NCBI RefSeq assembly: GCF_037126465.1 | Contig: NC_088204.1 | Location: 74,027,807-74,091,806, forward strand | Direction of reading: 5' to 3' | DNA from: Ornithodoros turicata | Taxonomy: Eukaryota > Arthropoda > Arachnida > Ixodida > Argasidae | DNA length: 64,000 nucleotides | Part shown: positions 42,900 through 55,218 of the stretch, piece by piece | How the letters are laid out: every line of letters begins with the position of its first letter | Position numbering within the stretch: position 1 is the stretch's first letter | The notes under the pieces: generated by a model | The model's input: only the letters and a program-made list of their open reading frames with translations | Told to the model about the DNA's origin: nothing | The model's database searches: none | Translations under genes and position numbers: made by a program

Positions 42900-43635
42900 A
42901 AAAAGCTACAAGAGTAGCATAGATATTGTTTTCGCAGCTAAGTTCTACAGCCAGGCGGACATCCTCTCCAAGACGGTGTGCAACTACAAGATAACTAATT
43001 ACATAAATTTCATAAACTTTTTAATCAGGGGATTTCGAGCAAAAGCGAGATGGCGGATTGAGAGACTATCCTACACTCTAAGAAATGAACTTCACCGCAT
43101 AGCACGCTCCTAGCCAACCATGATCTCGAGTGATATCGTTATGTGCCCGGATTCGTTAAAAACGGGAGGCGTACGCCCTTTCTGTGACAATTATGAACAG
43201 CATAAGTGTCACAAAAAGGCGTACGCCTCCCATTTTCTACAAATCAGGGCAGATAACGATATCATTCGAGATTATGGTTGGCTAGGGGCGTGCTATGCGG
43301 TGAAGTTCATTTTTAAGAGTGTAGTTGCAAGCCATTTCACGTTCAACAAATCCCGAAACCAGCACGTGCGTTAGAATAAGCATCCCCGAATTTCGATATG
43401 CAAATGAGCAAAAACCGAAACCGCGGCGACCGGGAACGCGGGGAGTACAGCGCTGATTTTACGTCAGAGGGTCACGTGATTTGGTGCAATGGAGATGATT
43501 GGACTAGGTGCCCCTCAGCTGGCCAAATAATCCTCCGTCGGCCTGGGTGATGCGCTCCTCGGGCGCGCTCTTTTCGGTTTCGGCTCATTTGCATACAAAA
43601 ATTCGAGGATGGATACCTTAGTGAAGTTGCGTGTT
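42900..43635. repeat. dispersed repeat R1, copy 2, interrupted by a MITE
   Basis: It matches 13500-13960 on both sides of the MITE at 43072-43323: GAGACTATCC lies to the left and the CCATTTCACGTTCAACAAATCC/CATCCCCGAATTTC region to the right. No coding frame was recognised. Confidence 0.65.
43072..43323. mobile_element. palindromic MITE (family M), copy 5
   Basis: Ends TACACTCTAAGAAATG and CATTTTTAAGAGTGTA. It interrupts repeat R1, whose uninterrupted form is present at 13500-13960, so its limits can be checked directly. Confidence 0.85.
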
Positions 43636-43639
43636 TGAG

Positions 43640-44611
43640 GATTTTTTCTAAACGTGGAGTGGTGTTCAACGATGTCAGTCGTTCAATCTGCTGTCTCGCT
43701 TTTGCCCGGAATTGCATAATGCTTGCTTATGTCAAACTTCTGGCTGTACCGAAAGAACGACGTGATTTTGAAGTCGGTAGGGCGAAATTCGCGACCTTTA
43801 CAGCGAAGCTCTGCAAGCAAATGTCGGATTGCGAACTTCGCGAGAGCGTTTCTGATTCCGACGCGGCACGCTCGGCACCACGGATAAGGGTTCCGTTGGG
43901 GTCATAGAAGGCCGGGAGAGAGAATCAGGTGTTCATCCTCCTGGCATTTGTCCAACCGGATGAACCCTTCATGTGTGTGGGGCGCGGTCGGGATTCCTGG
44001 ACCTCGACTGTGCGACCTGCTTCTTGTGGGCAGGCTGCACGGAGCGTACGAAGTCATTGTCTTTCCCTAAATGGAGGAAAACAGTCCCATTCACAAGCGT
44101 CCGTTGTGTACACGAAGACATTCGTCCGTACTAGACTCCGGTCACTACGGCGTTGCAGTAGAATCTCGAAGATACAAATCTCATGGGGTGGCGGGGAAAA
44201 AAAAATATCATCCGAAATTCGTATCAAAAGAATTAAACCAAAATAAATATTGAAGCGAGACAATAGATAGTGTGTGTTCATTTTCCATTGCTGTCGGTGA
44301 AATAGCCCGGTTGTAACGCTTTTGTGTCTTCGTTTTTGGCCTATGCTGCCGAAATTCGCGTGATGATTCAAAAGGCCCAGCACGTGCTTTCGACCCGCAA
44401 GTCGCGCGCTCGTAATGCGAACTTCTCCTAAAGCACCCAGGCGTTAGGTGAAGCCGACTTGTAGAATGGTGACATGTAATGTTGCAAGAAGTTGTCCTGA
44501 TATGTTCCCTCCACGTGTTCTGGTCGCTGTTTTCGTCACTCAGGTTCGCGATTTATTGTTGCGAGGGGGGTAAAAAGGTCAGAACAGTGATAAGGTTCCA
44601 TGTCTGTTGTA
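43640..44611. other. no gene recognised
   Basis: This includes frames of 80-110 codons on both strands that carry no motif I recognise. No repeat relation to other parts of the window was seen. Confidence 0.4.
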
Positions 44612-44648
44612 GACTCTAAAAACAGAACTTCACCTCATAGCACGCTCT
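44612..44648. repeat. truncated end of a family M MITE
   Basis: GAACTTCACC..CATAGCACGCTC words match the first 40 bp of the family M MITE; the rest is missing and the foldback element at 44649 begins directly. Confidence 0.6.
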
Positions 44649-45674
44649 ATTTCCCAAGGCAACCTAACGTTTTCTTTGCGGAAATGGGTTCCCCGTGGTC
44701 ATTTTACTCAGTATTTTTTTTTTATTGCGTGTTAGCGCCGCGAAGCAACTGTGGTATGAGCGGCGTACAGATGTGGACAGACGGAGAGAGGACAGCAGGA
44801 AGGAGAGGGGGACAGGGGGATTAGTGTGCGTCCTGGGCCGACTTCAGGGGGAACTGTGCCGACATTCGTCTGGAAAGTCTTCCGAAAACCCAGGGAAAAC
44901 CTCAGACAGCACAGCCGGCGGTAGGATTCGAACCCACCACCTCCCAGTCTACAGCACGACCTTGGTTACCACCAACGAGCGGACGCCTTAGCCCACTCGG
45001 CCATGCCGCTGGTTTTACTCAGTATAACACATAACCCCACTCGTAATGCAATGGCAATTGCGGAAATAAATTCGCCGAAAATCCGTGGAAATGAGCCCTT
45101 GGCAACGCTTCTTTTTTGACGGCTCGTAGTTTGAGCGCAAAGCTGCGAAGAAAGTAGGTTACATTGACACGCCACACGAGGGGGAAAAGGGTTACAAGCC
45201 TTACCCACGGAACAAACACGTGCCGTGAGTGCGGGAACCAGGGCTATCTTATCAAAAATGAGGTCACCCCACGGCTTGTAACCCTTTCCCCCTCGTGCGG
45301 CGTGTCAATGTAACCTCATCTCTTCACATCTTTGCGCTCAAACTACGAACCGTCAAAAAAGAGTTGCAGCCAAGGGCTCATTTTCATCTTATTTATTTAT
45401 TTCGGCAATTGCCACTACATTACGACTGGGATTATGTGCTACACTGAGTAAAAGGACCAAGGGGAACCCATTTCCCCAAAGAAAACGTTAGGATACCTAG
45501 GGAAATTTCGGAGTTCAATTCAAGAAATTAACTTTCCGTCAGTTGAAATGCAATAAAAATGTTACCAATATGTGGCAAAAGTTATTGGCAGAAAAAAATT
45601 CCTTGACCGCATGTCTCTCCGGGGCCTACGTTTTTTACTATGAATTTCTATCATGGTTGGTGGGCCACCCTGTA
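44649..45674. mobile_element. foldback element with nested SINE
   Basis: Inverted repeats surround about 45225: the words AAGGGTTACAAGCC, CGTGTCAATGTAACC, TTCCCAAGG and CAACCTAACG recur in inverted form. The right end reads GGTTGGTGGGCCACCCTGTA, the complement of the terminus at 18267. A SINE sits at 44714-45012. The left end is truncated at the MITE fragment. Confidence 0.7.
44714..45012 (-). mobile_element. tRNA-Ser-derived SINE, copy 5, with 12-bp duplication
   Basis: The best copy in the window. The head at 45012 reads ACCAGCGGCATGGCCGAGTG on the minus strand, a tRNA-Ser-like A box, with a B box GGTTCGAATCC near 44930 and an A-rich tail. TTTTACTCAGTA borders it on both sides (44702-44713 and 45013-45024), which fixes its limits. 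Confidence 0.85.
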
Positions 45675-45878
45675 TACGTTAGATGATGATGATGAGCTGG
45701 CCGAGTTTCGCTTTCACACAAATTTCCCACAGCCCTCAACAAGAGCTCACAACTTTCAACACGCGTGCTGCTGTAATGGACGTTTTTCACACTAGCGTCG
45801 TATCCTAGCGACTGTCCAGCGAGACACGTCCGGCGCGCGCCAAAACACTGTCGGCGCCATTTTGGCGCCATCTATTAA

Positions 45879-48017
45879 AGGGGCACTAAAATGCAAAAAC
45901 AACTTTCGCTCAAATGAGAGTCCGTGTTTCAATTCGTGCAATTCAGACAAAATTAGTTCACACAACGGTACCGTTTAGAAGAAAAACGCAATGAAAACAG
46001 AGCCGTCTTTGGCGGCAACCAATGGGATCCCAGGAAGCAGATATTGGCGGCATCCAGCGGCATCCAGCGGCATTAACCCAGCAGGAGAAGCGTGCGCATA
46101 ACTATCGTGTGCACAGAGGTGACACAAACCCGCCATTCTTGTAACTACCCTCAAGCGGGTGCTTTTGGCAAAACTGCCATCTTGTCCTGGTCGCACGTCA
46201 TAGAAAACGTCATTTTGAGATCATGTGACTTTGTTTACATGTCGTTTTACCGCTTACCGACATATTTTCGTCGTCATAACACCAAGAGATGAACGTAATT
46301 TGCCAGCGTAAACTATGCGGTGCTTCTTCCGCAACATGGTAGCCCGTTTCGCCTTAGTTAAGTACATCGCATCGGCTCGGTGAGTCTTAACGCGCGGTCG
46401 TCATCACATCTTTGGAAGTTGTCAACAGTACGAGGCTTTATGTGTAAAACTGCGCGTTTTACTGCGAAATTATTGGATAAAAGTAATTACCCTGAACGAG
46501 ATCGAAAGACATCCAAAACGTCGTGCAGAAACAACAACCGCATTGTTTACAAACGGTTTGGCCGCCCATCACGGGTGCCGTCATCTTTAAGGTCACGTGT
46601 GCCTTGACGTTTGCTGTGACGTACGACCAGGACCTGTCCAGGATGCATTGCGTTCGCCCGGCACGCTTTCGTCTACGGCGCAATACATTGGATGCCACCC
46701 CTGTGATCGTGTGTGTGTGTGGATCTGGAACAGGTACGTTCGTATATGCACGGTATGATGCGCACTCCTGCATTTGTCAATACCGATTCACTGAACTGTA
46801 GCCCACAACAGTTCTCGCGAATGTTCCACTGACAACATTTATCTTCACGTCCTTCGGACAGCGATGCCAGTCCTCTTCGCGACGCGTACCATGTTTTTCA
46901 CCGGGACTGCTCCATAAAGTGGCACGCGCGTGCACGTGCAGGATGGACTAAAAGCACCGATGCACGAGCTGAAGCGACGTTCACTGCTTGGAGTCGAACA
47001 CAGGGGTGGCATCCAATGTATTGCTCCGTAGACGAAAGCGTGCTGGGCGAACGCAATGCATCCTGGACAGGGGCTGGTCGCACGTCACAGCAAACGTCAA
47101 GGCACACGTGACCTTAAAGATGGCGGCGCCCGTGATCGGTGGCCAAACCGTCTGTAAACAATGCGGTTGTTGTTTCTCGATGTTTTTCGATCACGGTAAT
47201 TATTTTTATCCGATAATCTCGCAATAAAACGCGCAGTTTTACACATAAAACCTCGTATTGTTGACAACTTCCAAAGATGTGATGACGACCGCGCGTTAAG
47301 ACTTACCGAGCCCATGCGATGTACTTAAGCTATGGTGAAATGCACTACCATGTTGCGGAAGAAGCACCGCATAGTTTACGCTGGCAAAATACGGTCATCC
47401 CTTGGTGTTATGACGGTGAAAATATGTCGGTAAGCGGCAAAATGACATGGAAACAAAGTCACATGACCTCAAAATGACGTTTTCTATGACGTGCGACCAG
47501 GACAAGATGGCAGTTTTGCCAAAAGCACTCGCTTGAGGGTGGTTACAACAATGGCGGTGTGTCACCCCTGTGGCACCGAAGCAAGAAACAGTGCGGTATG
47601 GGCCTGTTGCTCTGCTCCAGGTGGCGCGAGTGAGCAGCAACGTCAGCGCCCCAAATCATGCAACACTCTCCAGTTTAGCAGACGACGCGGCACTTTCAGG
47701 TACACAGTTTCGAGTTGTTCGCGCTTTTCAAGAAGCACCGCCTTTTCTGTTGATTTCCTACAGGTTTTGTAGCTTCCTTGGCACCATACCGTTTGACACA
47801 CCATGCAAAACCCGCTGATGGAACTCCTTGCTGTTGGGATCCGCGGCCGTTTGGGCCCGAAATGGCGCTGTGCAAACTTCACTACAACAGCCCTATATAT
47901 AATTTTGATTGCAGCTTCGTAACGGAACCAGACTTTTGGATTATGATAACAAGTACGAAATTAACATAGCGTGTAACGTAATTTGAAGTGAAGTTGTTTT
48001 TGCATTTCAGTGCCCCT
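45879..48017. mobile_element. TTAA-flanked foldback element
   Basis: The left end AGGGGCACTAAAATGCAAAAA and right end TTTTTGCATTTCAGTGCCCCT are inverted and directly bordered by TTAA (45875-45878 and 48018-48021). Inner arms (about 46130-46715 and 46995-47545) are long near-perfect inverted repeats. The right part carries about 350 bp of extra sequence. TTAA targets are used by piggyBac and Kolobok elements, and I cannot tell which applies here. No transposase was recognised. Confidence 0.75.
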
Positions 48018-49304
48018 TTAAATATGTAGGGAACTCTCTCCGCCGCCGCCGCGGTCATAGAGCATGCGCAGATGCGTCGCGAAAAAAAAGTCCATTGGAA
48101 TTCAATTACTTCTGAAGAGTAATTTTTACAAGTGCGCACTTGCGTCTGTAAGCGAACGTTTCTTTCTTGCCAACGGCGTTGCTGCGCGATAGTGCTAATG
48201 AACTGAGCAAATATTTCCCTTTAACTTCGACTTGCTTTGAAGGACGCCCTCCTGGAGCTTTAATGAAGATACCGCTATGATTACTGAACGCAAACCACCC
48301 TGTTCAAGTGATCGAATACGATGAACGCTTTCGAAAGTAAAAATAGGAACGGCATGTCCCGATTTTTCTGAGATAAGCTCGGTTACTTTAGATTCAGAAG
48401 TTTTCATAGGGGACGTGAACAAGTGCCACGAAAGATAAAGTAATTTCCGCGTGATTGGTTTTCAATGCAATCAAGACGACTGCGAAGTTTATACATTTCC
48501 GCTTCGACCGCTTATAGTTTCTGGTGCACCTCTGGCGCCCTACAGTTTTCGACAGTTGAGGGCAGAGACCTCAGTTCGGTTAACTGGCTCGAGATGGGTC
48601 TGTTTAGATTTGAAAATGCGCAGCAACTTTTACAGAAATGCATGGCGTGCTTAATGCAAACACACACAATAACTTCTTGGCGTCATTCACAAATTTACCA
48701 ATTCATGTACCCGAAATTCAAACTCCTTCTCGAGGAAATAAGGGGCAAGGTACTCATGAAGGGCCAAAGGTAACTAATATGCAGTGATGGCCGCTAACTA
48801 CTTCTACAGTAGTTTAACTATAACTACTAACTACTTCGTGATGGAGTAGTTTAACTAGTAGTTCAACTACTTTTCAGGGGAGTAGTTAAAACTACTTCTT
48901 TAACTACTTCAACGTAGTTTAACTACACCTATAACTACTTAACGTTGTCCATCAACACCAATCCCTTGTAGTGTTCTTGGACTCCTAAATATAAATCACA
49001 AGCAATGATAAGCTTTGGCTCAAGTCACTGCTACGACCGTGAAATACAAAGCTTGCGGCGGGATTCTTTCTGTGCTTCCGCGATAAACTGAGTTGCATAA
49101 TTATTTCACAGCAAATGAGGCTTCACTGGACAACGGTGTTGCGGATTTAAATCCGGGGATTTGATTTAAATCCATCAAAGGGCTCGTGGATTTGATTTGG
49201 GATTTGGTTTACGGGGAAAATATGACGACGATTTGGATTTGGATTGAATCACATTTTTGACAGATGATTTGGATTTGGATTGAATCACAATTTTGGCAGA
49301 TGAT

Positions 49305-49652
49305 TTAGATTTGGATTGAATCACGTTTTCTTTTTTTTTTTTCGACGGAATTGGATGTGTATTTGGTCAAGCTTCTGAAGGGAAATGGTTGGATTTTGAC
49401 TGCTACGAAATTTGACGTTGACGGGCGGGCAGATTCTTTGTCAGTCGTATCTGAGGCCGTCTCTGTAATTATGTTTTTACAAGAGATTTGACTGAATTGC
49501 ATTTCACATATGTTTACACATGATGCAATGCAACTCTTAATGAGGAGAAGGTCTAAAAAGTGTTCGGATTTGAGATGGCTTGCCTTGCATCTCGCCATCT
49601 TGGTTCCCAATGTCCCGCTAAAAGTTGTGTTTCGTTTAAAAAGAAATGCCAC
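49305..49652 (-). pseudogene. possible transposase-like remnant, minus strand
   Basis: A 115-codon minus-strand frame includes HLKSEHFLDLLLIKSCI, which loosely recalls the end of hAT transposases. It starts and ends inside the inner hAT element. The resemblance is weak and may be chance. Confidence 0.2.
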
Positions 49653-50093
49653 GATTTTTTGATTGCGTGAAGCAGTCTACGGATACTGTTTGTAGACTGC
49701 TTCAAGTTTAAGAGGTGGTTTGTCTGTCAGACAGACCACCTCTAAGGCATATAGCCATCTTCCCTTCCAAGCACTAAAGGTATGTCATGCAATATTCTCA
49801 CATATAATCACATGGGCAGTTGGATGTCTAATTCACAACGGTATCACAGCTTTCTACAATTTCTCAGAAATGGAACGCATTGGAGAAAGCACACCACTGG
49901 TCCACTGAGCTCAAACAATGTACGTTCGAGAAAAGGACTACCATACACGTATTTTGCCTGTTTTATTGGCTCTGAACTGCGACTGATGTCGCGTTCTGGT
50001 GTCCCAGAGATTGCTAAAATAAGTCCCGAAATGTCCGCATGAGAACCAGTCGTATGAGGTCATTGTGTCCAGGAACAGGAATGTGAATGGTGG

Positions 50094-50420
50094 TTGCCCT
50101 TTTTCACAGAGGCTTGCTTATGGTCAACTCGGTGCCACCGCAGAACTCTTACCGCAAAAACGAACGACGAAATCCTCTATTTAAGCGAGTGTACAGTAAA
50201 GGATGATGTTGTTTCCCCTCTCTGCTATTGGATGTCCGCAGTGGCCCGCTACCCGCTGCTTTGGGAAGTAGCGAAACATGTATTTGCAGTACCTGCAAGT
50301 TCTGGAGCAGTCGTACGAGTGCTCTCTGCAGCCAGCCTGATCAAGACCGCGAAAAGAAATAGGCTGCACCAAGCTACATTGGAGCAGCTGGTCTTTCTAA
50401 ACAAGAACTTGAGAGAATAA
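50094..50420 (+). pseudogene. hAT transposase C-terminal (dimerisation) fragment
   Basis: The frame carries the hATC pattern: LCYWMSAVARYPLLWEVAKH, then VFAVPASSGAVVRVLSAASL, then KRNRLHQATLEQLVFLNKNL, followed by a stop. This region dimerises hAT transposases. The catalytic part and BED finger are not recognisable upstream, so the gene is truncated or decayed beyond reading. Confidence 0.8.
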
Positions 50421-51265
50421 GACTGCTTACGCGTGTTGGGCAGATGCACTACTGAGTTTGTTATAACACAACTGTGGTGTGCAGCACGCAGCCGTCACAT
50501 TTAACACAACATAATTCCCGGCAGTTGGCTTTATCTTATGTGCCGAGTAAGCGTATTTGACAAATATGTTACTCCGATATCCACGTGAAAATAAATAAAA
50601 TGTCAGTGTCAACCTTCGCATCGCTATGTTGGCTGTTCATACTCTTCGCTGCAGGTGAGATTTATATGTGTTTATACCATGTCACGGGTATTATCCAGCG
50701 AATGCATTCAGTAACTGTACCTTGTAGACATGGTCAGCTGCACGCTACAGTTATTTCGGGAACTTCAGCCCCCGGATTCGTTGACGGATTTGATGAATCC
50801 TGATTTAAAACCGGATTTGGTTTAGCACACCAAAAACAAATCCGAATTGAAAATGATATTTGTCGCCTCAAGTTTAAATCCAGACTTGATTTGGATTTGA
50901 TTTGCGGTGTTCCGAAAAACATGGATTTGATTTAAATCCGATTTGACTCGTTAAATCCGCAACACTGCTGGACAAGCATTAAAAGTGAAGATTTAGTACA
51001 CATGCACGACACCGTTCTCATCAAACAAGTAGCTCAAGGTAAAAGTCGGAAGCACAATCGTGCCGTAAAGCTTGCGGCCAAATCGGAAGTAGTTCGCGCC
51101 TTCAGTAACCTAACTACTGTAGTTAACTACTTAAAATAGTAGTTTAACTAGTAGTTGCCACTACATTTCTGCAAGTAGTCGATAACTACTTTTTAACTAC
51201 AGTCTGGTAGTTTAACTAGTAGTTTAACTACATGTAGTTAACTACTGGCCATCACTGCTAATATG

Positions 51266-54200
51266 GCAGAAGTCAGTTAAAACAATAAGAAGCACAGCCA
51301 TAAAAAAAAGAAATAATGAAAAGCAAGATGGCTTTACCATCTGTCGGAAACAAAACCTAATCATTCAATCAATTCAACTCAACCACTCATGAAAACCCTG
51401 CTCAACTTCCACTTCATTGAAGCGAGTAATTCTGGCTCTTGCGAAAGAGATCTCAAAGTTCGCTGCCAGTGAGTGACAAGAGACAACGCGCCTCAAAAAA
51501 AAAAAAGAAAGAAATGCTGCACCTTTCACACACAAAGAAAATGGAAGCGAGCGGTGCGTTATCACGAACGCTGGTTTGAAAAACGCGCTTCCACAAGCAC
51601 GACATACATGCAGGGGGCTGATTGACCACAACTCCCACACCACAAAAGTTTTCTAGCGAAGCGCCATCTGTTGCAGATGCTGGACATGCTTTCTCCGCTT
51701 TTATCCTCGCCGCGCGCAGATGGCAGTGCTTGAGCATTTCAGAACAGGTTCTATTTCTCCTTGAAAGGTTGCCGTACATTTCACTTTCCGTGTGCCGTTT
51801 TTCATCAAGGCAGGCGGTTAACGTTCGATTCATTCCTGCGTACGTTTTGTAGCCCATTAAATCGTATATGCGAGACCCATAAAAAATTAGCCTCTCTCTT
51901 TCTATGCTCCACCATCTATAGCGATACAGCGAGTGTGCTTTTCCATTGTTTTACTTTATAGCGCTCGTTAGGCGAGGTTCAGGGCGAACTTCATTTAAGC
52001 GCAAATGTGTTTGCATCACGATCCACCCAGCTGTGTTATTAATTGCAAAATTGGACGATGCGCTTCTTACGCCTCGGTTTTCGCCGAAGCATCGTTTGCG
52101 TTGCCCTCACCTCCCACGGGGATGTAACGGATTTATCGCCTCAGACGATCAATTAATTACTAACCCTTTCTCAGCAGACACCGCTCTTTTATGCCTGTCT
52201 GACGAGGTCGTTGATCACGCAAGTGCTCCGCCTTTCTGATTTTCCGCACCGGTAATTTATTGCCGGACAAAAAATTTCAGCTACAAAAAGAAAGCGCAGC
52301 AAGGCGAAACGTGTTTCAAAACTCCCGCTCGAATCACAACGCTCCGGCTGTCGTCTGCAAGCGCGCGCACGTGATGCGAACACACAATCACGTGATGCGA
52401 CCCCACGTGACTAACCGCGTGGAAGGGGGCGAAAGGACGGAACGTGTGAGCGAGAGTAAGCAACGAGGGGGGCAGGGGAGTTATGCGAGCTTTGGGGCGG
52501 AGAATACGCAGCAGCTTGTCTGCTTGCTCGCTGACGAGTGAAAAAAGTTTTGGAAGCTTGCTCCTCGTCGGAAATTAACTTCACGGTAGTCGCCGTTGTG
52601 TTTGTGTACGAGCTCGGAGCCCGTTTTCCGGAGGTAAAATCGTGACGTCTGCTACTGAGCTGTGTGTGATGTGATATCTGGCAAGCAGACGCCGACAGGT
52701 GGTGGAATTTAGCGCTCAACGGCGAGTTGTGTCTGTGTGGTGGTGGTGGTGATGTTGCACGTAGCGGATGTATCCACCGTGTGCGTGAATCCGACTAGCA
52801 CGGATTGGGAGTGCGTTTCAGGATCCGCAACATGATGGGAATACATTGCGGCGGATGCTTGTTCTACAGTCGTCTCGTGCTTTCTCTCCTTGAAACCGCC
52901 GTCAAGGATCTGTGGCGAGGTGCCGTGCTGCCTTTGGGGTGACTGCTGAGGGATTACGTGTAAGTTAAAAACTTTCCTGTTTTTTAATTTTTTTTCTCTC
53001 AAAATCATATATTTTATGTATTTATTTATTTTCCGTCGAAGTTGTTGCGCATCGCTTGCTTCTACGTTGCACGTAGTTTGGATGAAGTTTCCAATTTCGC
53101 CTGTTATTTCCACATTCGGTGTCGTCTGCTTGGAATGTCACGGACACCCGTTCTATGAGATCACCTCGTCTCCGTTGCAGATGTAAACGATTAAAAGTAC
53201 TCAACTGCGCACACTGCAGGCGGTAAAACGAATCACATGACGCTTCATAACAGTGATAAGAGATGTTTATTCTCACAAGCAGATCTGCAGAAAACAAAAT
53301 TGCAGTTACAGTTATGCAGCACGTGGTAGAGAAGAAATAAAAACTGTTCTGCAGTTCGATGACACACCGCTGACTGTTAGTTGGGTACTCCGTAATAGCC
53401 TTGAGATCGCAGAGCTGGTACGAGAGTGTGAAAAAATAAAATAAAAACTGTGCATGCGTGTATAAAGTTTCACAAAGCAGATGTACAGCGAAAGCGGTTT
53501 AGTCTGCGTCGTCGGCTGTCCGGTTCTGCTGCCGTTACGCAGTTTGAAGAAAGTGATAAGGACGGCGTTGTTGTTTTTGAAGGAGGTACTTTCTTTTGAG
53601 GGCGAAGTGGGAAAGGGAAGTGGATGCGATTCAATTTGATGGGGGTCAAGTGCTGCCTGTTGTTTTTCTTGCGGGCTTGTTTCTCCTGGACGGTTTCCGA
53701 GTCCGTGTAATGGACAGGTGTTTAGCGGGTGGTTGCGTTTTTGAAGCTTCTCTCGTTGGGACGTGTGTCGCGCTTCGCACAGGCCTGAGGCGTCCCGTTC
53801 ATTCTCGCAAGGCGTGCATCGGCCGGTTTCTTTTGCCAGCTGATTTGGGGGGCTGTAAGCCTCGGCATACCAATATTATCGATATCCTGTTTCGTGATGA
53901 GTTGAAGTCCGGTATGATGTTGATTCTGTTCCGGGGTGCTTCTGACACCACGAGCACAGGAAGTCTTCTCTGAAAGCTTTCAGTTGGCCTGTGCCCTGTT
54001 GCACATTCCCTTTCTCTCTTTGTTCTTTTTTTTTTTTACATCGTTTCCTTATTTGAATTGAGGGAAAACCGATTTGAGCACATGTATGAAACTCAACGCA
54101 TAGGTAACAAACGTTTAAAACAATCGGTTTGACCAGAAGACATTCAGCCCGAGACGTTTTCGTGCCGCGCGCACATACAGCAATTCAGCTGCTCTCAAGT

Positions 54201-54407
54201 CTTATCTTGTGTGCAATAATACGGACAATTACGGACATTCATGTTCTCTCTCACGTGCACATTAATGTGAAGCAGCAGGGAATTATGGTATATTTTCCGT
54301 TTTCCGGTCCATATTATTCTACAACGCTGTTCGATATACAAGTCTTTCTTCGATTCAAAACTTGGTGCGGCTACTGAGCATCGTTCTAACAGGGTGTCCG
54401 TCAAAAT
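51266..54407. other. no gene recognised
   Basis: Mixed sequence with short runs (TGGTGGTGGTGGTG near 52738, T-rich stretch near 54025) and several CACGTGA words at 52370-52410. Between about 53470 and 53870 the minus strand has a long frame without ATG that contains several Cys/His residues; I cannot assign it. Confidence 0.4.
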
Positions 54408-54409
54408 TA

Positions 54410-55218
54410 CCGTATTTTCACGCGTATTAGCCGCGGCTTATGCGCGATTTTTTTTTCTCGCGGACGCTCTGCGGCTTATCCGCGGGTGCGGCTTATCTGA
54501 TGACTATTTTTCCCTGGTATTTTGCCCATACCCCGGATTACACGAAAGGGCCGACAGTGCCTCAAGTTTTTCGGAACAGGACCGCCCTCCCAGTGCACGA
54601 ACAATACCGAACAGGGGCGGGCTTTAACAAAAGGGGTGACAGTGATTCATGTCTCCTGGAACACCACTAACCCGTCAATCCACGAAAAACACGCAACAAG
54701 GGCACAATCCGATATTAGTAGAACACTAGAACTGACCCCATTTGTTATACGTCATGCCAAACACCGGAATGTGGACCACAGGGTTTATGGCCTTCCCTAC
54801 GGTCTCCTTTGCTGGCAGACCCACAGGAAGGGTTCAATACACCTGACATCGGGATAAAACGTGGTCAGATAAGCGTTAGTTCTCATTTGACGAGAGCAGC
54901 AGCATTCGTGGACACGGGCACGATAGTTAGAGGTGAGGCATGGCTCCGATGCGGAGGCACAGCTACGACACTAAAAGTCGTCAACTTCGAGGACCAGTAC
55001 AGGAACAGGGCAGCTAGCAGGGAGTGCGACGTCGACGAGTGTTGAGAGTCTCTATTGATTTTGTATGTGCATCTCTGGTTTAGCGCACAAAGCAGTCGCG
55101 TCGTATTACCCGCGGCTTATCTGCGACTGCGGCTTATCTGCAGAAACATTTTCAAAATGTATCTAAAAACGAGTCCTGCGGCTTATCTGCGGTGCGGCTA
55201 ATACGCGTGAAAATACGG
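54410..55218. mobile_element. TIR element with CCGTATTTTCACGCG termini
   Basis: TACCGTATTTTCACGCGTAT at 54408 and its complement ending at 55220 are inverted. GCGGCTTATC words are repeated inside both ends. If TA belongs to the flank, the target duplication is TA; other readings are possible. No transposase frame was recognised. Confidence 0.7.

Larger units (their letters stand above)
49134..50967. mobile_element. inner hAT element nested in the outer one
   Basis: Termini CGGTGTTGCGGATTTAA (left) and TTAAATCCGCAACACTG (right), with the 8-bp duplication CTGGACAA (49126-49133 and 50968-50975). Sub-terminal GGATTTGGATTT-rich segments are inverted at the two ends. The left terminus has one change from CAG to CGG. 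It carries a transposase remnant. Confidence 0.85.
48782..51257. mobile_element. outer hAT element
   Basis: Termini CAGTGATGGCC and GGCCATCACTG, with the 8-bp duplication CTAATATG (48774-48781 and 51258-51265). Next to both ends are arrays of TAGTTTAACTA-like words in inverted orientation. A second hAT element occupies most of its interior. Confidence 0.85.

Noticed and set aside
25253..43323. CRISPR-like or regularly spaced repeat array
   Set aside because: The repeated hairpins are dispersed MITEs with irregular spacing in a eukaryotic genome, not an array with spacers.
46010..47560. Bidirectional gene pair suggested by mirror-image frames
   Set aside because: The mirror frames result from the inverted arms of the TTAA foldback element and carry no domain.
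53466..53973. Long open frames on both strands as a coding exon
   Set aside because: Neither strand shows a domain; the minus-strand frame has an internal stop and the cysteine pattern fits no family I know.
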